Source of the DNA: Polaromonas sp.
GTDB taxonomy: Bacteria; Pseudomonadota; Gammaproteobacteria; Burkholderiales; Burkholderiaceae_C
Assembly: GCA_013824015.1 (NCBI GenBank)
Contig: PNNC01000205.1
Location: forward strand, 1 to 64,000
Reading direction: 5' to 3'
DNA: 64,000 nucleotides
Shown here in pieces: positions 40,096-52,613 of this stretch. The translations under genes and the position numbers were made by a program. The number at the start of each line of letters is the position of its first letter. The stretch's first letter is position 1. The notes under the pieces are model-generated. The model saw only the letters and a list, made by a program, of their open reading frames with translations. It ran no database searches and had not been told where the DNA came from.

Positions 40096-40962
40096 TTAAA
40101 CCGCTGCGGCACCGGCAACGATTTCCGAAAGTTCTTTCGTGATCGCCGCTTGACGCGTCTTGTTGTAAACCAGCTTGAGTTCGCCAATCACGCTGCCGGC
40201 GTTGTCCGTGGCGGCCTTCATGGCCACCATGCGCGCCGACTGCTCGGAAGCCATGTTTTCGGCCACAGCCTGGTAAACCAGCGCCTCGACATAACGCAGC
40301 AACAGGTCGTCAATCACGGTCTGCGCATCAGGCTCGTAGATGTAGTCCCAGCCGTGCTGGTCCTTGTCGGCCTGCATGCTTTCGGCGGTCAGCGGCAGCA
40401 GTTGCTCGACCACTGGCTCCTGGCGCATGGTGTTGATGAACTTGGTGTAGCACAGGTAAACCGTCTTGATCTTGCCTTCGCTGTACGCATCGAGCAGCAC
40501 CTTGACGGGGCCGATCAGCTTGTCCAGGTGCGGCTTGTCGCCCAGTTGCGTGACGTGCGAGATGACCTTGGCGCCCACCCGGTTGAGAAAGCTCAAACCC
40601 TTGTTGCCGATCGCCACCGCCTGCGCATCTTCCCCGGCGGCCTGCAGTTCCTTGAGCTTGGCCGTCACGGCACGCAGCACATTGGTATTGAGTCCGCCGC
40701 ACAGGCCCTTGTCGGTCGTGACCACGATGAAACCCGTCGTTTTGGTGTCGTTGGACTCCATGAACGCGTGGGTGTACTCGGGGTTGGCCTGGGACAGGTT
40801 GGCCGCGATGTTGCGGATCTTGTCGCTGTAAGGACGGGCGGCACGCATCCGTTCCTGCGCCTTGCGCATCTTGGAGGCCGCCACCATTTCCATGGCTTTG
40901 GTGATCTTCTTGGTGTTTTCCACCGATTTGATCTTGCCGCGTATCTCTTTTCCTGCCGCCAT
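40096..40962 (-). CDS. atpG: F1Fo ATP synthase subunit gamma
   Basis: [39 protein letters not shown]. Confidence 0.98.
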   Translation of the reverse strand: MAAGKEIRGKIKSVENTKKITKAMEMVAASKMRKAQERMRAARPYSDKIRNIAANLSQANPEYTHAFMESNDTKTTGFIVVTTDKGLCGGLNTNVLRAVTAKLKELQAAGEDAQAVAIGNKGLSFLNRVGAKVISHVTQLGDKPHLDKLIGPVKVLLDAYSEGKIKTVYLCYTKFINTMRQEPVVEQLLPLTAESMQADKDQHGWDYIYEPDAQTVIDDLLLRYVEALVYQAVAENMASEQSARMVAMKAATDNAGSVIGELKLVYNKTRQAAITKELSEIVAGAAAV

Positions 40963-41015
40963 ATTGCTTCCTAAATGGTTTCTAAGCGTTCAGCTTTGAT
41001 GTCTTCAGGTATGAA

Positions 41016-42569
<1,554 letters not shown>

Positions 42570-42627
42570 GACTCTTTCCTTCTTTCTTCGGTTATGGGCT
42601 AAAACTTCAGGACTTGCACTCGGCAGA

Positions 42628-43158
42628 TCAGGAAATCAGTGCCACTTTCATTTGCTCTAAACGGGCTTTGATCGAGGTGTCCAGCACCTCGTCACCCACC
42701 ACGACACGTACGCCGCCTATCAGTTCAGGCTGCAGCTCGACCTTGAGGTTGAGCTTGCGGCCGAAGCGTTTTTCCAGCGTTACAGCCAGATCGGCCAGCG
42801 CCGCAGCGTCCAGCGCAAAGGCGCTGTAGACGGTGGCATCGGACGAACCGCTGTTCGCATTTTTCAGCACCCGGAACTGGCTGGCAATTTCCGGCAGGAC
42901 ACTGATGCGCCCGTTGTCGATGACTGCGCGCAGGAAATTCCTGGCGGCCTCGGGCAGCTTGCTTTTGGCAACGCCGGAAATCACTTCAAACGTCTGCGCC
43001 GAAGTCACGCTGGGATTGCCCGCGTACTGCTGCAGTTGCACATTGGAAGCAATCGCGGCCAGCTCGTCGAGCCAGGCTGCGGTGCCGTCAAGATCGCCAC
43101 CGGCGGTCTTGAACAGCGCTTCAGCGTAAGGACGGGCAATGGTGGCTAGTTCGGCCAT
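42628..43158 (-). CDS. atpH: F1Fo ATP synthase subunit delta
   Basis: [51 protein letters not shown]. Confidence 0.97.
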   Translation of the reverse strand: MAELATIARPYAEALFKTAGGDLDGTAAWLDELAAIASNVQLQQYAGNPSVTSAQTFEVISGVAKSKLPEAARNFLRAVIDNGRISVLPEIASQFRVLKNANSGSSDATVYSAFALDAAALADLAVTLEKRFGRKLNLKVELQPELIGGVRVVVGDEVLDTSIKARLEQMKVALIS

Positions 43159-43189
43159 AGTGATGCTCGCTTGAAGGTTTCAGTCAAAG

Positions 43190-43660
43190 TCAAAGTTCAG
43201 TCTTCAGGCGGCCCAGCAAGTCAGCATGCACACCGGCATTGACTTCCTTGCGCAGAATCTGCTCAGCACCCTTGACGGCCAGCGCGGCAACCTGCTCGCG
43301 CAGCGCTTCACGGGCCTTGACGGTCTGCTGCTCGGCTTCCACCCTGGCGGCGGCAATGATCTTGCCGCCTTCTTCGGTGGCCCTGGCCTTGGCTTCCTCG
43401 ATCATGGCCTGGGCACGGCGTTCGGCTTCAGCCAGACGCACTGCGGACTCGTTGCGCGACTTGGCCAGTTCCTCTTCCACGCGCTTGTTGGCAACGGAGA
43501 GTTCGGATTTGGCCTTGTCAGCGGCGGCCAGGCCGTCGGCGATCTTGCGGGCGCGCTCGTCCAGGGCAGCCGTGATGGGTGGCCACACAAACTTCATCGT
43601 GAACCCGACCAGAATCAGGAACACGATCAACTGGATTATTAGGGTACCTGTAATGCTCAC
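43190..43660 (-). CDS. atpF: F1Fo ATP synthase subunit b
   Basis: [44 protein letters not shown]. Confidence 0.97.
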   Translation of the reverse strand: MSITGTLIIQLIVFLILVGFTMKFVWPPITAALDERARKIADGLAAADKAKSELSVANKRVEEELAKSRNESAVRLAEAERRAQAMIEEAKARATEEGGKIIAAARVEAEQQTVKAREALREQVAALAVKGAEQILRKEVNAGVHADLLGRLKTEL

Positions 43661-43733
43661 TGTTCATCCTTTCCCCAAGGGCCCGGCCAGAAGCCAGCCC
43701 GAAGGAATGACATTTTTTGAATTAGATGAAGGC

Positions 43734-44006
<273 letters not shown>

Positions 44007-44055
44007 TTAGGACTTGGTTGCGAGAGAAAAAGAAAAGAAACAGAAAACGGAAAAC

Positions 44056-44928
44056 TCAATGGTGATCGTGGGCCTGGCCGATGTACACCAGCGTCAGCAT
44101 CATGAACACAAAAGCCTGCAGCGTGATGATCAGGATGTGGAAGATCGCCCAGGCCGAGCCTGCAATGATGTGGCCGATCGCCAGGCCAATACCGGTTGCA
44201 GAGAGGGACCAGGCGCCGCCCATCAGCGCGATCAGCAGGAAAATCAGCTCGCCGGCATACATGTTGCCGAACAGTCGCATGCCGTGCGAGACCGTCTTGG
44301 CCACGAACTCGATGACCTGCATCAGGAAGTTGAAGGGATAAAGCGCCCAATGGTTGCCAAAAGGTGCGGTGAACAGCTCGTGGATCCAGCCGCCCAGGCC
44401 CTTGATCTTGACGTTGTAGGCCAGGCAGGTCAGCAGCACGCCCAGCGACAGGCCCATCGTGACCGACAGGTCGGCGGTGGGCACGGAGCGCATGTAGGCG
44501 TGGTGCGGATCCAGGCCGGCGGCACCGTAACCCCAGGCCCAGAGCACCGGAATCAGATCGACCGGCAACAAATCCATCGCGTTCAGCAGGAAAATCCAGA
44601 CAAACACGGTCAGCGCCAGCGGGGCCACCAGCTTGCGGCTCTCGGCATTGTGGACAATGCCCTTGGCCTGCGAATCGACCATTTCCACCAGCAGCTCGAC
44701 AGCCGCCTGGAAACGCCCGGGAACGCCGGAAGTGGCCTTGCGTGCCGCCTTCCACAGGAAGAAGCAGCCCACGATACCGAGCAAAATGCTGAAAAGGGCG
44801 GAATCCAGGTTGACAACCGTCAGGTCAAACGGGCCGACCAGTTCCTTGTTGCGCCAATGCGTCAGATGGTGAACGATGTATTCACCGGCCGTCTGGCCTC
44901 CCTGTCCTGCAGCGTTCTCAGCAGCCAT
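44056..44928 (-). CDS. atpB: F1Fo ATP synthase subunit a
   Basis: [56 protein letters not shown]. Confidence 0.97.
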   Translation of the reverse strand: MAAENAAGQGGQTAGEYIVHHLTHWRNKELVGPFDLTVVNLDSALFSILLGIVGCFFLWKAARKATSGVPGRFQAAVELLVEMVDSQAKGIVHNAESRKLVAPLALTVFVWIFLLNAMDLLPVDLIPVLWAWGYGAAGLDPHHAYMRSVPTADLSVTMGLSLGVLLTCLAYNVKIKGLGGWIHELFTAPFGNHWALYPFNFLMQVIEFVAKTVSHGMRLFGNMYAGELIFLLIALMGGAWSLSATGIGLAIGHIIAGSAWAIFHILIITLQAFVFMMLTLVYIGQAHDHH

Positions 44929-44940
44929 TTATTGCTCGCC

Positions 44941-45444
44941 TCAAAGTTTTTTATGCCTGGCCGCCAAAAACAGCGCGAACCAGGACACTTTCATTGTCAC
45001 CACCAGGCCGACCAACATGATCGGCCAGCTCAGCATCGAAACCAGCCTTGGCGCCGCAAAAAGCATTGCCAGCGTCAAGGCGACCTTGACCATTTCCCAC
45101 AAAAAGAATCCGGCCACAGCCGTGCCCGGATTCATCGACCAAACCTTGCCGGTCAAACCGCGCGCAAAAAGCGCTGCAGGAATCACCACCGCCAGCGAGC
45201 CGTAAAGCGCGGACCAGCCGGCACTCGGCCGTCCGGTCAGCATCCATGCCAGCAAGGCCACAAGGACACCTGCCACCGCCTGACCCGCCAACACATGCCA
45301 GAGCGAGACCTGGGGATGGTTCTTTCGAAACTGCTGCGCTTCGTCGCGTGTCAGCGTCTTGAAATCGTCCTGTTCCGTCTCAACTCTATGGCCAGAAGCT
45401 CTCGCTTCCCGATCCGCCGCCGCATCTGTCATTTTGGTCACCAC
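44941..45444 (-). CDS. atpI: ATP synthase subunit I
   Basis: Multi-TM protein at the first position of the atp operon. Confidence 0.85.
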   Translation of the reverse strand: MVTKMTDAAADREARASGHRVETEQDDFKTLTRDEAQQFRKNHPQVSLWHVLAGQAVAGVLVALLAWMLTGRPSAGWSALYGSLAVVIPAALFARGLTGKVWSMNPGTAVAGFFLWEMVKVALTLAMLFAAPRLVSMLSWPIMLVGLVVTMKVSWFALFLAARHKKL

Positions 45445-45684
45445 AAATTACGGGGGCGGTTCACGGCCGCTTATTAGCAAAGCCCTTGATTATACGTAGA
45501 AACCCGCCCGCTCCCAAAATTCCCCTGCTCGATGCTGAGGTGATGGCCCGGGCCGCCAGGCCGCATCATGGGTGGCGCGGGTTTTGCAGGCGACAATTGC
45601 GCAATGGCCCACGGCACCTGTCGCAGCCTTGCCCCTCCTGGCTGCACTGACAGCCGATTTGCAGCTCACCCCCGAAGGATCTCC

Positions 45685-46131
45685 ATGCCCGCCCTGATGA
45701 AATTTCTGCACATCGCCGCCGCCATCGTGTGGCTCGGCGGCATCAGCTTCATGCTGTTTGCGCTGCGCCCGGCCGCCACGGCGCAACTGGCGCCGCCCCA
45801 GCGCCTGCCGCTGATTGCCGGCGTGCTGCAGAACTTCTTCAAATGGGTCTGGCTGTCCATCGCCCTGCTGCTGCTGACCGGCCTGGCCATGCTGATGGCC
45901 GTGGGCATGAAAAACGCGCCCGTCGGCTGGCACCTGATGTTCGGCATCGGCCTGGTGATGTTCGCGCTGTTCGGCCACCTGTTTTTTGGCCCCTTCCGGC
46001 GGCTCAAGCTCGCGGTGGCCGCCGCCGACTGGCCGGAAGGCGGCAAGCGCGTTGGGCAGATCGCCCGGCTGGCCAGCGTGAATCTCGGCCTGGGTGTGCT
46101 GGCCATCGCGGCCGTCATTTTCCTGACCTGA
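45685..46131 (+). CDS. CopD-like integral membrane protein
   Basis: MPALMKFLHIAAAIVWLGGISFMLFALRPAA; four hydrophobic segments. Confidence 0.75.
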   Translation: MPALMKFLHIAAAIVWLGGISFMLFALRPAATAQLAPPQRLPLIAGVLQNFFKWVWLSIALLLLTGLAMLMAVGMKNAPVGWHLMFGIGLVMFALFGHLFFGPFRRLKLAVAAADWPEGGKRVGQIARLASVNLGLGVLAIAAVIFLT

Positions 46132-46207
46132 CGCCACCTTTGCGTCCCCGACCTTTATCCATGACCCCTGACGATTCCCGGCGCCCGCCCTCCACTGCGC
46201 CACGTCC

Positions 46208-46798
46208 ATGACACAGCGAAAACCTGCCCGCCCACCCGCCGCCGGCAAAAAACCGCGGGCCCACTGGAGTGATCGCTTCACCCAGGGCGTGAGCCGCGAA
46301 ACGCTGGCCGCCCACCCCTGGCTCAAGCCGGTGTCGCACCACTTGCAGGAACCGGGGCTGTGGCACCTGCAGCACGAGGCCGTGGCGCGCGGCGTGGCCA
46401 TCGGCCTGTTCTGGGCCTTTGCCCTGCCGGTGGCGCAGATTCTGGTGGCCGCTGCACATTGCGTCTGGTGGCGGGGCAACATCCCGGTGGCCGCCGGCGC
46501 CACACTGATCACCAATCCCTTCACCATCGGCTTCTGGCTCTGGCTGGCCTACAAGCTGGGCAGCCTGATCCTCGGCGTTCCCCCGCATGAGGCGGCCGCT
46601 GGCGATGCGGTGCTGGACGCAGCCGCCGCCAGCGCCGGCTTTGATGCGCTGGCCTGGCTGCAACGTTTCGGCTGGCCGGCGGTGCTCGGCATGGCGATAT
46701 TTGCAGTCGGCGGCGCTGCCGGCGGCTATGTGCTGGTCAAGCTGATCTGGCGCTGGCGCGTCTGGTTCAAGCGGCGCGTGCTGCGGCACGGAAAATAA
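46208..46798 (+). CDS. DUF2062-type membrane protein
   Basis: EAVARGVAIGLFWAFALPVAQILVAAAHCVWWRGNIPVAAGATLITNPFTIGFWLWLAYKLG. Confidence 0.88.
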   Translation: MTQRKPARPPAAGKKPRAHWSDRFTQGVSRETLAAHPWLKPVSHHLQEPGLWHLQHEAVARGVAIGLFWAFALPVAQILVAAAHCVWWRGNIPVAAGATLITNPFTIGFWLWLAYKLGSLILGVPPHEAAAGDAVLDAAAASAGFDALAWLQRFGWPAVLGMAIFAVGGAAGGYVLVKLIWRWRVWFKRRVLRHGK

Positions 46799-46839
46799 GG
46801 CTGCGCGACAATAACCACTGCCCTCAACAAACCTTCAAG

Positions 46840-47739
46840 ATGACCTCTTCCTCCACCCTTTTGCCCGACACGCCCTGCTTCCTCAATGGCGAGATCACCG
46901 CGCTCCGGGACGCCAGGATCAGCGTCATGGACCGCGGCTTCATTTTTGGTGACGGGGTGTATGAAGTGGTCCCGGTGTACGGCGGCAAGCCCTTCCGTTT
47001 TGCCCAGCACATGGCGCGTCTGGACCGCAGCCTGGCCGAACTGCGCATTGCCAATCCGCTGACCCCCGTGCAATGGCGCGAGATGGTGGCGAAGCTGGTG
47101 GACGCCTATGCGCTGTCGCAGCACAGCGCGCCCGAAAAAATCGACCAGCTGGTGTACATCCAGATCACGCGCGGCGTGGCGCTGCGCGACCACGTGATGC
47201 CGCCCGACCTGGCGCCTACGGTGTTCGTGATGGCCAGCACCATGAAGCCGCCGACCGCAGAGCAGCGCGCGAATGGCGTGGCCTGCGTCACGGCCGACGA
47301 CTTCCGCTGGAGCAAGGCCCACATCAAGGCCACCAGCCTGCTGGGCGCAGTGTTTGCGCGCCAGATCAGCGCCGACGTCGGCGCGGTGGAAACCGTGATG
47401 TTTCGGGAGGACTTTCTCAGCGAGGCGGCCGCCTCCAACGTCTGGGTGGTCCAGGGCGGCAAGGTGCTGGGCCCGCCCAGGGACAACCTGGTGCTCGAAG
47501 GCATTCGTTATGGCCTGATCGAGGGCATCTGCCACGACGCGGGCATCCCTTTCGAACTGCGGCGGGTCACGCGCGAAGAGGTGTTTGCCGCCGACGAACT
47601 GCTGCTGTCCTCGGCCACCAAGGAAGTGCTGGCCATCACCACGCTGGATGGACAGCCGGTCGGCTCCGGCAAGCCCGGGCCGGTCTACGCCAAATTACAT
47701 GCGGCTTACCAGCGCGCCAAGCAGGAGGTCACCCCTTGA
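46840..47739 (+). CDS. Class IV aminotransferase (D-amino acid transaminase-like)
   Basis: ISVMDRGFIFGDGVYEVVPVYGGKPFRFAQHMARLDRSL; LLSSATKEVLAITTLDGQPVGSGKPGPVY. Confidence 0.92.
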   Translation: MTSSSTLLPDTPCFLNGEITALRDARISVMDRGFIFGDGVYEVVPVYGGKPFRFAQHMARLDRSLAELRIANPLTPVQWREMVAKLVDAYALSQHSAPEKIDQLVYIQITRGVALRDHVMPPDLAPTVFVMASTMKPPTAEQRANGVACVTADDFRWSKAHIKATSLLGAVFARQISADVGAVETVMFREDFLSEAAASNVWVVQGGKVLGPPRDNLVLEGIRYGLIEGICHDAGIPFELRRVTREEVFAADELLLSSATKEVLAITTLDGQPVGSGKPGPVYAKLHAAYQRAKQEVTP

Positions 47740-48029
47740 GCCAGCCAACCCCGCCCCCCGACATTCCGCGCCAGGAATCGCTGATCGAGTACCCCTCGCA
47801 GTTTCCGATCAAGGTGATGGGCGAAAAGGTCGACGGCCTGGTGCATGCGATCAGCATGATTGCGCGCGAGTTCGACCCGGCCTTCGACGCTTCCACCATC
47901 GAGCTGCGCGAAAGCAAGGGCGGCAAGTACCTGGGCGTCACCGTCACGGTCACCGCCACCAGCCGCGAACAGCTCGACGAGCTGTACCGCACGCTGAGCA
48001 CGCACCCGATGGTCAAGGTGGTGCTGTAA
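47736..48029 (+). CDS. YbeD-like DUF493 protein, TTG start overlapping upstream stop
   Basis: LIEYPSQFPIKVMGEKVDGLVHAISMIAREFDP; TTGA overlap at 47736-47739. Confidence 0.9.
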   Translation: MSQPTPPPDIPRQESLIEYPSQFPIKVMGEKVDGLVHAISMIAREFDPAFDASTIELRESKGGKYLGVTVTVTATSREQLDELYRTLSTHPMVKVVL

Positions 48030-48047
48030 GCACGAAAGCGCCAACCC

Positions 48048-48770
48048 ATGCAGGCTGATGTGGAGCTCCGGCAACTCGGGCAGGTCGATTACCTGCCCAC
48101 CTGGCAAGCCATGCAGGCCTTCACCGCGACACGCAGCCGCGACACCGGGATTTCAGACCAGATCAGCCCCCAGCCCATGTCAGACGGTCGTGACCAGCTA
48201 TGGATTTGTGAGCACGCGCCGGTGTACACGCAGGGGCTGGCCGGCAAAAGCGAACATGTGCTGAATCCCGGCAGCATTCCCATCGTGCAGACTGACCGTG
48301 GCGGCCAGGTCACCTACCATGGCCCGGGCCAGGTGGTGGCCTATCCGCTGCTCGACCTCAAGCGCGCCGGTTATTACGTCAAGGAATATGTCTACCGCAT
48401 CGAGGAGGCCGTGATCCGCACGCTGGCGCACTTCGGCGTGACCGGCCACCGCGTGGGCGGTTCGCCCGGCATTTATGTGCGCCTGGACGAACCCGGCTCG
48501 CACGCCGCGCTGACCGGCCCGCGCGACCCGCTGGACCCGTTTCGCGGCCTCGGAAAAATCGCCGCGCTGGGCATCAAGGTCAGCCGCCAGTACAGCTACC
48601 ACGGCGTGGCGCTGAACGTCGCGATGGACCTGGAACCCTTTTCGCGTATCAACCCCTGCGGTTATGCGGGACTGCAAACCACAGACCTTTCTACAATCGG
48701 CGTATCGGCAAGCTGGCAGGAGGCGGCAGATGTGCTGGGCCAAAAGCTCCTCACTTATCTGGCGCCCTGA
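48048..48770 (+). CDS. lipB: Lipoyl(octanoyl) transferase
   Basis: [65 protein letters not shown]. Confidence 0.97.
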   Translation: MQADVELRQLGQVDYLPTWQAMQAFTATRSRDTGISDQISPQPMSDGRDQLWICEHAPVYTQGLAGKSEHVLNPGSIPIVQTDRGGQVTYHGPGQVVAYPLLDLKRAGYYVKEYVYRIEEAVIRTLAHFGVTGHRVGGSPGIYVRLDEPGSHAALTGPRDPLDPFRGLGKIAALGIKVSRQYSYHGVALNVAMDLEPFSRINPCGYAGLQTTDLSTIGVSASWQEAADVLGQKLLTYLAP

Positions 48771-48794
48771 AGCCACCCCCCAAGGCAAACACCC

Positions 48795-49811
48795 ATGAGC
48801 ACCCCAGAAGTCGTCCGTGAAATCCAGAGCCAGGAGGCCTACAACCCGCTGGCCAAGCAGAAGGCTGCGGCCAAGCTGTCCCGCATCCCGGTCAAGGTGG
48901 TGCAAGGCGAAGTCCTGAAAAAGCCCGAGTGGATCCGCGTCAAGGCCGGCAGCCCGAGCACACGCTTTTACGAGATCAAGCAGATCCTGCGCGAAAACAA
49001 GCTCAACACCGTCTGCGAAGAGGCGAGCTGCCCCAACATCGGCGAATGTTTCGGCAAGGGCACGGCCACCTTCATGATCATGGGCGACAAATGCACACGG
49101 CGTTGCCCGTTCTGCGACGTCGGCCACGGCCGGCCCGATCCGCTGGATGTGAACGAGCCGCTGAACCTGGCCAAAACCATCGCGGCCCTCAAGCTCAAGT
49201 ATGTGGTGATCACCAGCGTGGACCGCGACGACCTGCGCGATGGCGGCAGCGGCCATTTTGTCGAATGCATCCGCAAGACCCGTGAGCTGTCACCCGGCAC
49301 CACGATTGAAATCCTGGTGCCCGACTTCCGCGGCCGCGACGACCGCGCGCTGGAGATCTTGAAAGCCGCGCCGCCCGACGTGATGAACCACAACCTCGAA
49401 ACCGCGCCGCGCCTGTACAAGGAAGCGCGCCCCGGTTCCGACTACCAGTTCAGCCTGAACCTGCTGAAGAAGTTCAAGGCCCTGCACCCGGACGTGCCGA
49501 CCAAAAGCGGCATCATGGTCGGCCTGGGCGAGACCGACGAGGAAATCCTGCAGGTCATGCGCGACATGCGCGCGCACAACATCGACATGTTGACCATCGG
49601 CCAGTACCTGTCGCCGTCGAACAGCCACCTGCCAGTGCGCCGTTATGTGCACCCCGACACCTTCAGGATGTTTGAAGCCGAAGCCTACAAAATGGGCTTC
49701 ACCCACGCCGCCGTCGGCGCGATGGTGCGCAGCAGCTACCACGCCGACCAGCAGGCCCACGCCGCCGGTGTGGCCGACAAGGCCGACACCGCTGCGCTGA
49801 ACGCGCCCTGA
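48795..49811 (+). CDS. lipA: Lipoyl synthase
   Basis: [45 protein letters not shown]. Confidence 0.98.
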   Translation: MSTPEVVREIQSQEAYNPLAKQKAAAKLSRIPVKVVQGEVLKKPEWIRVKAGSPSTRFYEIKQILRENKLNTVCEEASCPNIGECFGKGTATFMIMGDKCTRRCPFCDVGHGRPDPLDVNEPLNLAKTIAALKLKYVVITSVDRDDLRDGGSGHFVECIRKTRELSPGTTIEILVPDFRGRDDRALEILKAAPPDVMNHNLETAPRLYKEARPGSDYQFSLNLLKKFKALHPDVPTKSGIMVGLGETDEEILQVMRDMRAHNIDMLTIGQYLSPSNSHLPVRRYVHPDTFRMFEAEAYKMGFTHAAVGAMVRSSYHADQQAHAAGVADKADTAALNAP

Positions 49812-49862
49812 GCGCCGGCGCGGCCTGCATCCGGTGCAGCGCCGGCGTTTATGCTTGCGGGC

Positions 49863-50705
49863 ATGTCCGCCAACCTCTACGCACTCGGCGCGATTGCCCT
49901 GTGGGCCACCCTGGCATCGCTCGGTGTCGCGCTCCAGCATGTTCCGCCCTTCCTGCTGACCGGCATCGCGCTGCTGGCCGGCAGCCTGCTGGCCCTGCCT
50001 TTTGTGCTGAAAGACCGCCGCCTGTGGGCCATCCCGGCCTCGACGCTGGCGCTCGGGGTCTATGGCCTGTTCGGTTTCCACTTCCTGCTGTTCATCGCGC
50101 TGCGCCACGCGCCCGCAGTGGAAGCCAACCTGGTCAATTATTTGTGGCCGCTGTTGATGGTGGTGCTGGCGCCGCTGTTCCTGAAGAACATGCAGCTGCG
50201 CGGCGTGCACGTGGCGGCCGCACTGCTGGGTTTTGCCGGCGCGGCGATCGCGATCCTGGGCGCGCGTGAGGGCGCATCCGGCGGCGCGGGCTGGGCCTGG
50301 GGCTACCTGCCGGCGCTGGGGTCGGCCTTCATCTGGGCCAGCTATTCGCTGCTGACACAACGCGTCGCCCCTTTCCCGACCGCCGCCATCGGCCTGTTCG
50401 GCCTGGTCTCGGGCGCGCTGTCGCTGCTGTGCCACCGGCTGATGGAGCCGGCCACCACTTTGTCCGCCAGCGACTGGACACTGCTGGCCATCATGGGCCT
50501 GGGTCCGCTGGGGGCAGCCTTTTTTCTCTGGGACAAGGCCCTCAAGCTCGGCGATGCGCGCCAGATCGGCATCCTGAGTTACCTCACCCCGCTGTGTTCC
50601 ACCGCGCTGCTGATGCTGGTCAGCGGGCGGGCGCTGAGCTGGAGCATCGCGCTGGCCGCCGCGATGATCGTTGGGGCGGCGGTGTTGGGGACGCGGGGGA
50701 AGTAA
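49863..50705 (+). CDS. EamA/DMT-family transporter
   Basis: Ten-TM pattern, two EamA halves; ANLVNYLWPLLMVVLAPLFL. Confidence 0.88.
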   Translation: MSANLYALGAIALWATLASLGVALQHVPPFLLTGIALLAGSLLALPFVLKDRRLWAIPASTLALGVYGLFGFHFLLFIALRHAPAVEANLVNYLWPLLMVVLAPLFLKNMQLRGVHVAAALLGFAGAAIAILGAREGASGGAGWAWGYLPALGSAFIWASYSLLTQRVAPFPTAAIGLFGLVSGALSLLCHRLMEPATTLSASDWTLLAIMGLGPLGAAFFLWDKALKLGDARQIGILSYLTPLCSTALLMLVSGRALSWSIALAAAMIVGAAVLGTRGK

Positions 50706-50940
50706 TTTCGTCGTCGCTTTTTGTACCCCGCTGCTTTTCGGTTGGCGTCTTGCGGCAGGTCTGACTCCCCACTCCCACCCCCCCCCGCCCTTCCCTCGCC
50801 CCGCTGGGCGAGACAAGGGAGCCCCATGTGGCCGCGTGCGCTGCGCTCGCGTGCAAACATGACGGTCTGTTGGGATTCCCGTCCTTGAATTCGGTATTCA
50901 GGAGTTTGTTTTTTCCTTTTCTCTCTTTACCCGTCGGGCT

Positions 50941-51140
50941 GGGCCGAGGAGCGCAGCCGAAAACGGATCAGGACGGGCGATTGTCTGAGCCGAAGGCGAG
51001 TTCGAGCTCGACCCCGTTTTCGGCGAGCACCGCAGGTTGCCCCGGAGCGGTAGCGAAGGGGACCCAGACCATCGGGTCGCCTTTTCTTTGGTGACTTTCT
51101 TTTGGCGAAGCAAAAGAAAGTGAGTTGCCGCCGGGCAACC
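50941..51140. repeat. Structured intergenic element with several inverted repeats
   Basis: gccgaaaacgg (50956-50966) / ccgttttcggc (51014-51024); ctttcttttg-gcgaag-caaaagaaag (51095-51120); gttgcc...ggcaac (51124-51139); no convincing ORF. Confidence 0.6.
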
Positions 51141-51248
51141 CCCGGCCTACAAGTGCAGGCACACCTCAAGGCACGAGGAAGCAAAAAACGGATCCCGGAT
51201 CAAGTCCGGGATGACAAAAGCCTCGCGCTGATCTTCATATTCACATAC

Positions 51249-51303
51249 AGATTCGGCCTCCAGCCCATGTCGAACATGGGCTGACAGCTATTATTTCCAT
51301 AGC
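51249..51303 (-). repeat. ~55-bp dispersed repeat (spans the 3' end of the sensor kinase gene)
   Basis: RC: gctatggaaataatagctgtcagcccatgttcgacatgggctggaggccgaatc. Confidence 0.85.
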
Positions 51304-52613
51304 ACACTGACACCCAGCCCGGGCGCGGCCTGACGCAGTTCGAGTTGCGTGCCGTGCGCCTGCGCCACCAGCCGGCACAAATACATGCCCAGTCCCACGC
51401 CGCCGGTGGCGCGCTGGCGCGCGCTGTCGGTGCGGTAAAACGGCTCGGTCAGGCGCGCCAGCTGCGCCTCGTCCACGCCCGGGCCGAAATCACGCACATC
51501 GAGCAACACGCCGCCGTCCTGCGGCTGCAGCCGGATACACGGCGGACGATCCGCGCCGGCGCTGTAACGCAGTGCGTTGTCGAGCAGGTTGCGCAACAGC
51601 AGGCGCACGCGGGTGCGGTCCAGCGCCAGCAGCGGCAGTCCGGGCGCGATGTCGAGTTCCACCGACGCTGCGCCGGCCACCTCGGCCACGGTTTCGCGCA
51701 GCAGCGCCGCCAGGTCCACCGGCTCGCGCTGCAACGCGGCATGCGGGCTGGCCAGCCGCTCACTCTCGAGCAGGTCGCTGATCAGGTCGCGCATCTCGCC
51801 GAGGTCGCGCAGCAGCGCCGCCCGTTCGGCGGCGCCCGGCGCATCGGGCGCCGCCGGCAGCAACTCGGCATGGAGCCGCGCGCGCGTCAGCGGCGAGCGC
51901 AGCTCATGGCTGAGCGCCAGCAGCAAGCCGCGTTTGGCGTCCAGCATGCCTTCGATGTCGCGCGCCATGGTGTTGATGCGCTGGCCGAGTTCGCCCAGCT
52001 CGTCCCGGCGGCGCAGCGGGATCGGCTGGTCGAAGGCGCCGCGGCCAAAGCGTTCTGCGCCATCACGGATGTCGTCCAGCGGCCGCAGCAGCCGCCGCAC
52101 ATAGGCATAGGCCGCCAGCACCAGCCCCAGCAGCAGCGCCAGCGTGATCCAGCCGATACCGCCGGGCTCGCGCTGCCATGGCAGCGTGCCCATGCCGAAG
52201 GTCAGCCGGTGGCCGTCGGCGGTGCGGCGGCTGCGCCAGTCCGCGCCGCCCGCCTCGTGCCGGTCCAGCCGTTCGTTCTTGTCGTCCACCCAGCCGCGCC
52301 GCGGCCGGTCCGCATGCGAGTCCCAGTTGACGGCCGGTCCGCTGATGCGCACCGAGATCGGCAGGCGCGCCACCAGCGCCTGCGCCCGCGTGATGTCGGG
52401 CGGGCTGCCGATGTCGGCCGCCAGGCGGTCCATGTAATCGTTGACGATGGGGCGCGCCGCATCGCGCCAGCCGCCGCCCAGCGCGCGCTGCATGCCGCCC
52501 ATGAACACCGCGCCCATGGCCAGCGCCAGCAGCACAAACACGGTGATCAGGCGCAGCCGCAGCGAATGCCGCCAGCGGTGTCGCCAGTGCCGCGAAGCGG
52601 GCGTGTCCGTCAT
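51291..52613 (-). CDS. Two-component sensor histidine kinase (CpxA-like)
   Basis: Two TMs, HAMP, LLLALSHELRSPLTRARLHAELL H-box, NLLDNALRYS N-box, GVGLGMYLCRLVAQAHG. Confidence 0.93.
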   Translation of the reverse strand: MTDTPASRHWRHRWRHSLRLRLITVFVLLALAMGAVFMGGMQRALGGGWRDAARPIVNDYMDRLAADIGSPPDITRAQALVARLPISVRISGPAVNWDSHADRPRRGWVDDKNERLDRHEAGGADWRSRRTADGHRLTFGMGTLPWQREPGGIGWITLALLLGLVLAAYAYVRRLLRPLDDIRDGAERFGRGAFDQPIPLRRRDELGELGQRINTMARDIEGMLDAKRGLLLALSHELRSPLTRARLHAELLPAAPDAPGAAERAALLRDLGEMRDLISDLLESERLASPHAALQREPVDLAALLRETVAEVAGAASVELDIAPGLPLLALDRTRVRLLLRNLLDNALRYSAGADRPPCIRLQPQDGGVLLDVRDFGPGVDEAQLARLTEPFYRTDSARQRATGGVGLGMYLCRLVAQAHGTQLELRQAAPGLGVSVLWK

